A stretch of DNA of 64,000 nucleotides from assembly GCA_016858145.1 (NCBI GenBank), contig JAEHOE010000140.1, positions 1 through 64,000 on the forward strand, in the 5' to 3' direction. This document shows, in pieces, positions 57,726 through 64,000 of this stretch. The notes below the pieces were generated by a model. The model was not told the origin of the DNA, ran no database searches, and saw nothing but the letters and a program-made list of their open reading frames with translations. Positions within the stretch are counted from its first letter, which is position 1, and each line of letters opens with the position of its first letter. Both the position numbers and the translations under genes were made by a program. Source of the DNA: Edaphochlamys debaryana. Its lineage: Eukaryota; Chlorophyta; Chlorophyceae; Chlamydomonadales.

Positions 57726-60700
57726 TCAGGGCGCGGGCACGAGCGCCTTGCCCTGAGGTGCCCGCACAGTGAGGCGGTCCCCCACGGACAGGACCCCGGG
57801 GGTGCGCGACACCACGTTCCAGCCGAAAAACACGGCGTGCGTCCAGGACTTCTCGGTCTCGGCCCAGCCCAGGGCCTTGCCGGTGCTGGGGAGGATTCAG
57901 GTAGAAGACAGGAGAAGAGGTGATTGTGGTGGCGGTGGACCTAAGCGCTGCTTTGCACCCCACTCTCACCCCCCCAGCCACCCCCGCCGCACCGTGTCGT
58001 GTACGACGAAACACACGCCCCGATTCCCCCCCTGCCCCCGGGGACCCACCGGAAGGTGTGCAGGGTGTCCAGGGGCTCGTCCCCCGCCTGGCCCGTGGCC
58101 TGGTCGATGGTGGTGGTCTTGCAGCTGAGGGGGGGGGAGCGGGGGGCGGGGGGAGAAGGGGGGTTGTGGGCGTGTGTATGTGTATGGCACGTGTGTCTGT
58201 GTATGGCACGCATGTGCGTGGCCTGGCCCGTGGCCTGGTCGATGGTGGTGGTCTTGCAGCTGAGGGGGGGGGAGCGGGGGGCGGGGGGAGAAGGGGGGTT
58301 GTGGGCGTGTGTATGTGTATGGCACGTGTGTCTGTGTATGGCACGCACGTGCGTGGCCTGGCCCGTGGCCTGGTCGATGGTGGTGGTCTTGCAGCTGAGG
58401 GGGGGGGAGGGCCGACCCGGGGCCCGCGTATGCACGTTCACAGGTTCAGCAAACCCTCCCGTTCCCCACAAGGATGGGCAGCCGGCCTGCCGTGGCCCCC
58501 TCATTCTTCAGCATCGTGCATGCCGCTCCCTGAATCACGAGATACCCAAGCCTTCCTCCCGACGAGGTGGCCCCTCCTGCTGGGAGCAGGGCGGCCCCCC
58601 CCCCCCGACCCGTGCCCCGATTCCCCCCCCCGTACCGGGAGCAGGGCTTGACCGCTGTGAGCTTGATGCCCGCCCCCCCCGCCGAAGGGGAGACCTCCAT
58701 GTCCCGCCAGCCGTCCTCCGCCCAAGGGTCAGCGCCCGCAACCTGGCGGGGAAACAAACAGAGGCAGGAAGCTGTGAGGGGGTGCAGTGGGAAGGCAGCC
58801 CCTCCGAAGGGTGGAAGGCAGGGAGCGTGGGCGCATGAAAGGGGGGGCGGAGTGAGGTGGCGGTGCGAGGGGGGCCATCGGTCTCGCAGGCAACGCCTCC
58901 AGTGCTGACCTTGTGTTCCTCTTGTGTACCCAAACTTAGACCTCCCATACCATGTTCTGCCAACTTGCCCGTACTCCCAGTCTCCCTGCTCTTTGAGCCC
59001 CCCCCTTCCCACAGATGCCTTATCCCCCCCTTGCCTCCCCTCCCCTCCCCTTGCCTCCCCTCCCCTTGCCTCCCCCCCTTGCCTCGATGTTGGGTCGGAA
59101 GCGGTTCATGGGCAGGGGCGCGGGCAGCTTTGCGTTGAGGTCGGACAGGGCGGACTGGGGTGGCGGGGGAAGGGAAGGGGGGGCATGTGTAGGCGTCACG
59201 AAACACACACGCCTTCCCGCCCATTCTCCACCTTCCCCCGCCCTTCTCCCCAACCTGCATCACCAGCAGCATGGGGCAGCCCCGGCCCCTACCAAGCCCT
59301 AGCGGCACGACAACCTCATGCTTCCCGGCCTCATGCTTCCCGCCCCCCGCCCCACCTGCGTCACCAGCAGCATGGGGTATCCGTCGCTGAAGCGGGTCTC
59401 ATAGTTGACCGCGTACTCGGGCTCCGTGGTGCGGACCACGGGGAGGGGGCCCTGGGGGGGACGGGGGGGAAGGCGGGGCAAAGCGTGTGTGTATGGGCGT
59501 GCGCGTTCACGTGTGCCATGCTTGACGCGGGCCCCGGGTGTCCGGGACTGAGAGCTTTCCAGCGCAGGGGACGGAGGGGGAGTGAAGGGGAGGAAGAGTG
59601 TGTATGACAACGTGGGTGTGGTGGTCACCCCGCCTCTGAGTACGTCAAACTTGCGCCACCGTAACAACCGCCAATCGACAAGAACCGACAAGACCGGCCC
59701 CGCTAGGCGGCCTGCCCTTCTTTGCCCCTGTCTCTCCCCCTTCCCCTCGACCCAACTTCTCTCCCCGTCTCCCCTCTCCCCTCTCCGTCCCTCTTTTCCC
59801 TTCCTCCCCCTCTCCTCCCCTCACCTTCTCTCCCCCGCTGCCGCTCCCCAGATACCGCACCAGGCGGCAAGGCAGCCCCAGCAGGGCGCTGAACCAGGCG
59901 GCGGCGTCGGGGCCCTCGTCGGCGCCCGCACCGGTCCACTCCCACACCGTCACCTTCCTGCGGAGGTTTTGAGAGGCGGAGGGCGGGGGAGGCCGACCAT
60001 CAGGCTGGGAGGGGAAGGGGGGTCGGCAGAGTGACGGAGGGAGAGGGAGCCAGGGCCCTGGGCGCGGCTGGCTGGCTCCAGGATATCCCCTAGATAGCCC
60101 TGAGATAGCTATAGATGCTATTACGAACATCAGTTGCCGATGCGCTCACCTGATCTCGCTGTCCGGGCGGCGGCGCAGGGGCACCTTGAGCGGCCCGGGG
60201 GCGCCGGGAGCCGTGAGCGTGAGGGCGGCGTCGGGGGGGAGGCGCTCGGTGCCCCACTGCGCGGCGTGGAGAGCCTCCAGGGGGAGAGAAACCTCCACCT
60301 GGTGGGGAGGGGCGGGGACGGGAGGTACATGAAGGGGGCCAGCGCACGTGTAGGTTGGGGGAGGAGATGGTCGGCCTCCCTCCGTTGACTCCCCCCTCCC
60401 TCCTCTTGCCCTTCCTCAGCTTGCCTTTCCTCGCTGCCCCTTCCCTTCCCGCCTCTTGCAGGGATCCAGACCCTGCACGCCTCCGTCCCTCGTTCCTCCG
60501 AGGCTTCCCTCCCATACTCTCCACTCCCTCTCCACTCCCTCTTTACCCCCCCCCCCCACCCCCCCCTCAACCCCCTCACCAGGGCGAGGATGCCCTTCTC
60601 GCGCTGCGTCAGGAAGCGGCCGCTCTCCTCCCTGACCACCTGGGGGGTGGAAACAGGGGGAAGAGGAGGAGGGGCGGAGGAGGGAGGCTCAAGGAAAAGA

Positions 60701-61489
60701 GGAGAGGTCAAGGGGAAAGAACCCTAGGGGCCAGTCATGAGGGCGGGCACGGGGCTTGAGAGCACATCAGGAGGGGGGAGGGAGGCGGGCACTAGACCGG
60801 TAGTTGAGAGGCCGTGACACCGGACGTGAACATGTGCCCTCCAGCGTGGAAAACGACTCCAGGGCTTCCTCCCTCCTCCGGCGCACTCGGGTACGTCCTC
60901 CTCCTTCACTCCACACCCCCACCCACAACCCTACCCCAACCCCTGCCCCGTTCCAGCGCTCAGCCTACTACCCCCCACGCCCCACGCATGCCAGGGCCCG
61001 TGCCACGTCTGCGTACGGCAACTCCCCCCTCCATACCTCCCCTGGTCAGATGTCATCCCTGCTGGCCCAGGTCCCACTCCATCCCCCGCAGCCCCCCTTA
61101 CCAACCCCGCTAACAGCATCCCCCACTGCTGGCCCCCATCGCCATAACAATCCCTCCCTGCCCCACTCGCCATCCACTGGCGGTCCAGAGCGAGACCCGC
61201 CTCCGTGAGCACGGCGGACTGAAGGCTGACTCCCCGGCAGCTCTGGGAATGAAGTGGGGGGGGGGGGGCGCGGTTGGAGGGGACGGGGGTGGGAGGGTGC
61301 AATGGAGGAGGGCAGAGGTTGAGGGAGGGTTGCGCAGTCGAGGGGGCCCACAGCAAGGGTGACGGGCGGCTGGGCCCAGGCACCGCGAGTCGCAACGTTG
61401 ACAGAGCCCCCGTCCCCCTTCCGCCCGCAGGCGTCGGCTCTCGCCTTGATGGGATAGATATTAAGCGCCGCGATGGTGGTGGTCGCCAT
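57726..61489 (-). CDS. ARC: Mitochondrial amidoxime-reducing component-type MOSC protein
   Basis: Ten exons on the minus strand: 61489-61445, 61242-61171, 60639-60580, 60298-60150, 59957-59825, 59451-59356, 59154-59083, 58742-58636, 58124-58050, 57885-57726, in phase, 322 residues. Motifs in order: LNIYPIKSCRGVSL and LALDRQWMVV (MOSC N domain), GRFLTQRE, NYETRFSDGYPMLLVTQ, NRFRPNIEVAGADPWAEDGW, and KPCSRCKTTTIDQATGQ, which holds the Cys (residue 246) expected to bind the molybdenum cofactor. Known: mARC/ARC reduces N-hydroxylated compounds with cytochrome b5 and its reductase. In Chlamydomonas ARC also works with nitrate reductase to make nitric oxide from nitrite. The length is normal for the family. 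Introns 1, 2 and 7 use GC donors. No obvious long targeting peptide is seen, and an upstream exon cannot be excluded. Confidence 0.93.
58086..58400 (-). repeat. Three 135-bp tandem copies spanning the ARC exon 9 acceptor
   Basis: The exon 9 acceptor and first ~38 coding bases (58086-58130) recur at 58221-58265 and 58355-58400, with GTGTGTATGTGTATGGCACG spacers. Only the copy at 58124 leads into the full exon. The two intron copies offer decoy acceptors. Confidence 0.9.
59251..59278 (-). repeat. Copy of the ARC exon 6 end in intron 6
   Basis: ACCTGCATCACCAGCAGCAT repeats the exon 6 end plus donor (59353-59378) about 100 bp into the following intron, with an intact-looking GT donor. Confidence 0.75.
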
Positions 61490-62016
61490 AGTGTTTCGGG
61501 CAATGCAAAACTCGGAAGCGAGGTGCGTGGTTTGCGCGGCGGGCTTGGCTGGGGAGGGGGCGCTGCTCGAGGTCGGCTGTGGACAGCGGGGGGACTGTTG
61601 GCACAAGGGGGAGCAACGCGACCTTATGCCGCGCCTTGATGCCCGCGATCGGGATGAGCCCGTTCCCCGCCCTTTTGGGGGGGGTCCTCAATCCACCATG
61701 GACGTCTCCTCGCTCGACGACTCCTAACCCACAGCTTGCCATCAATCCGCCGCCCTCCACTTGCTCGTTCTCGCTAGCAGGGCAGCCATCAAACGCCTAT
61801 TTGCGCACGCTCCCGCCGACCCCACCGCTTGCACCGTGATACACGCCTGTATAGGAAGACAACACTGAAAACTGCTAGGCTTCAAGCATTGTGCTGCTGC
61901 CGTGAACGCGACTACAGCGGGGCGCGCCCCGACCAAAACAGCCCCGGCGCACTAGCCCATGCGGCGACTGCCATAGTTAGCTAGCCGTTCAAGGGAGCTT
62001 TAAGCGGAGCAAAAAG
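61490..62016. promoter_or_regulatory. Divergent intergenic region between ARC and GOT1
   Basis: 527 bp separate the two start codons, so both promoters must lie here unless further upstream exons exist. The GOT1-proximal half is less GC-rich. No clear TATA box seen. Confidence 0.5.
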
Positions 62017-63728
62017 ATGTTGTCTGCAGGATGGTTGAACGATCAACGCAGTAAGTTTGACTCGCACCGGCTCTGCCTGTCAAACAGGCAGGAAACGACC
62101 AATTACACTTGCAAGGGGTGCTGCAGCTGACCCGGTCTTGTGCTCTGCAGAGATCGGGCTCGGCCTGACAGCGTTTGGCATCCTTTTCACCATCCTGGGT
62201 ATGCTCTTGCTCTTCGATCGTGGCCTAATAGCGATGGGAAACGTAAGGCATCGCGGGGAAGGGGTCGACGGGCCGCAGCCGATGGTGCGGACCTGCCCTC
62301 AGCTGCGGCCATCTCGTGCCCCGCTGTTGCTCGCAGCTCTTGTTCCTCGCGGGCCTGACCACCACTATCGGCTTCAACTCAACCGTTAGCTTCTTCATGA
62401 AGAAGAAGAACCGCAAGGTGGGGCGGGGGAGGGGGCTGGCGGGGCCCGGACGGAGCTGGGGGCTGGGGACAGGGTGGCAAGCGCCAGCTGGCATCAGAAC
62501 CCCGCCTTCCCCCAACCGCACGCTTAGTGTGACGTATCCTCCTAAACCCTCACGCCTCGGACGCCCTGCACCGTCCCATCCCCTACGCCGCCCACCAACA
62601 GCTCCTGGCACCCCTTGCTGCCACGCTCTGCACTCCTCTCACCTTCACTTCCCCCGCATACTGGCCGTTGCGCGGCCCTGCAGGGCTCGGCCTTCTACCT
62701 GGGAGGGTGTGGCGTTGTGGTGTACGGCTGGACCGTGATAGGCCTCATCCTTGAGGCGTACGGCTTCTGGTTGTTGTTCTGCGAGTTCTTCCCGACGGTG
62801 CTGCAGGTGTGTGCTCAGCCGCTCTGGCAGGACTGACAGGGGTTAGGGGCGGAGGATAGCATGCGTTCGTTTCGTGGCAGCAGAGACTGATTTTGCAGAG
62901 GCGCGGAGCGGATGGCATGGCTGCTAGAGGCAGTGGCGATGCCGTGCTCATGCAGCCTAAGCCGGCATGCGCCGCAAAGCGGGCCTGGGACTTGTAGGCC
63001 CCGGGGCGACGGGGCGCACGGCCCTGGAACACGGGCCGTCTGGTGTGGTCGCCTCGCCTCTGCCCCTCCTCCGGGGTCCACACAGTCACATTCGGGGTAC
63101 TCTCGTCCCTTTCGCCCTGCCGCGCAGTTCCTGCGGAGAGTGCCGGTCCTCAACAAAATCTTGGACCTGCCGGTGCTCAAACTGGTAAGCAGGGCCTCGT
63201 GGTCCGGACCCCCGCCCGGAAGGCAGGCAGGGGTGCACTGCGGCTGGGGTTCCGGATACGGCACTCTTGACTGGTATAGGAGCAGGCCCCTGGCGAGCGA
63301 CAGGCAGCGGCTGGGAGCCCATGGCGTTGCAATTCAGCCCGAGTCAGGGGCCTGAATGCGATGGGGGCACGGCGCCTCTTGGCAGCACAAGCCACGTCCC
63401 TTGGAGTGGGGACGCGACTGACAGGCGGACACGCTGCGCTCGGCATACTCTCGGGAGGGCCGATGGGACAGTCTCGATTTGCGTGGACTGGCGGGCGGGC
63501 ATCAGCAGTAGTGCTCCGGACACGGAAGCCCCGCAGCAGGGCAGATCTTGCTACGGCGCTGCTTGGCTTGGCGGCCTGCCTCCCTGTCATACAGCCCCCC
63601 TCGCAAGACGCTCCCCTGGCCTTACACCCCTGCCCTGCTCTCCCTCTTGCCAGTTATTCAACCGGCTCCAGCAGCTAGGCGGCCTCCCGCAAACGCAGTA
63701 CCAAGCAGGAGCTACCTACAAGCGGTGA
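62017..63728 (+). CDS. GOT1: GOT1-type vesicle transport membrane protein
   Basis: Six exons: 62017-62050, 62151-62242, 62337-62417, 62684-62806, 63128-63184, 63654-63728, in phase, 153 residues. Four membrane segments: GLGLTAFGILFTILGMLLLF, LLFLAGLTTTIGF, FYLGGCGVVVYGWTVIGLIL and AYGFWLLFCEFFPTVL. The family signature FLRRVPVLNKILDLPVL follows. Known: GOT1 is a small tetra-spanning protein of ER-Golgi vesicles that supports COPII transport and fusion at the Golgi. The length is slightly above the usual ~140 residues because of a C-terminal tail (GGLPQTQYQAGATYKR). The start ATG at 62017 follows AAAAAG. The short cytosolic N-terminus fits the family. Confidence 0.95.
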
Positions 63729-64000
63729 CGACAGCCGGCCGGGCCTGGAGGCCGGGCGGAGGGCATCGTCATGGATGCCGCAATAAAGGACACACGGTCA
63801 TATCGTGGACGCACGGCGCGTTGTGAAGTCTGGAGTTTGGTAGGGGCTGAAGTGCGCAGGAGTCGGAGCCGAGATGGATGCTCGGGGGCTGCCTTCGCGC
63901 GGGCTTCGGTGGCCAGGAGCCACCAACAGCGAGGAATGGAGCGGAGTGGCGGTCAAGCGGCCTCTTTGGGCAGCTCTGACGGCAGCGCAAGCCTCGCCGA
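63729..64000. other. 3' flank of GOT1
   Basis: No further gene seen. AATAAA occurs at 63782-63787, but the usual algal TGTAA was not found, so the poly(A) site is unassigned. Confidence 0.5.

Noticed and set aside
63782..63787. AATAAA after GOT1 as its poly(A) signal
   Set aside because: Volvocine algae use TGTAA; a single AATAAA match is expected by chance.

Overview
The window is nuclear DNA of a GC-rich eukaryote, most likely a volvocine green alga (Chlamydomonas/Gonium/Volvox group). The reasons are intron-dense genes with short GT-AG introns and phase-consistent exons, Ala/Gly/Gln-rich proteins, pherophorin-like secreted proteins, a Chlamydomonas-type amidoxime-reducing component (ARC), an intron-containing nuclear tRNA-Arg(CCG), and abundant minisatellites and non-LTR/hAT elements. 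I see no bacterial operons, CRISPR arrays or organelle genes. All gene models were spliced by hand. Exon edges were chosen from GT/GC-AG sites that keep phase, and every multi-exon model closes exactly on a multiple of three. Left part (1-19.3 kb): the 3' end of a C2HC zinc-finger gene whose protein ends in a CaaX box (to 240); an NHL-like/BTB protein (1029-5560, +, 8 exons); a 574-bp non-autonomous hAT element with an 8-bp target duplication (6465-7038); and a 17-exon gene (8269-19251, +) for a 2302-residue protein with Armadillo-like repeats, an acidic/coiled-coil segment, two FPA/Spen-like RRMs, a long Gln/Gly-rich region and a C-terminal U-box. Middle part (19.3-50.7 kb): a repeat-rich, gene-poor block. 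Its signature is a duplicated module made of a tRNA-Arg(CCG) gene placed a few hundred bp upstream of an F-box-like gene in the same orientation. Six tRNA copies exist (five intact with a 13-nt intron, one with a 7-nt deletion). One F-box-like gene is complete (36544-39356, -), four are truncated, and one tRNA copy has lost the gene. Two tandem paralogous pherophorin-like genes (minus strand, starts 26287 and 29860) lie between the first two modules. The last module is split by a 5'-truncated L1-like LINE (43198-49681, 8-bp target duplication). The LINE reverse transcriptase is itself split by a 3.6-kb block that is mostly a ~95-bp satellite array. Right part (50.7-64 kb): a 10-exon F-box/LRR-like gene (50778-56488, +); the ARC/mARC molybdoenzyme gene (57726-61489, -, 10 exons, three GC-AG introns); and GOT1, a Golgi vesicle-transport membrane protein (62017-63728, +). 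ARC and GOT1 are divergent across a 527-bp intergenic region. A recurring oddity is that short copies of exon edges, often with the splice site or stop codon, recur as direct repeats in the adjacent intron or 3' flank. I count at least seven such cases in three genes.
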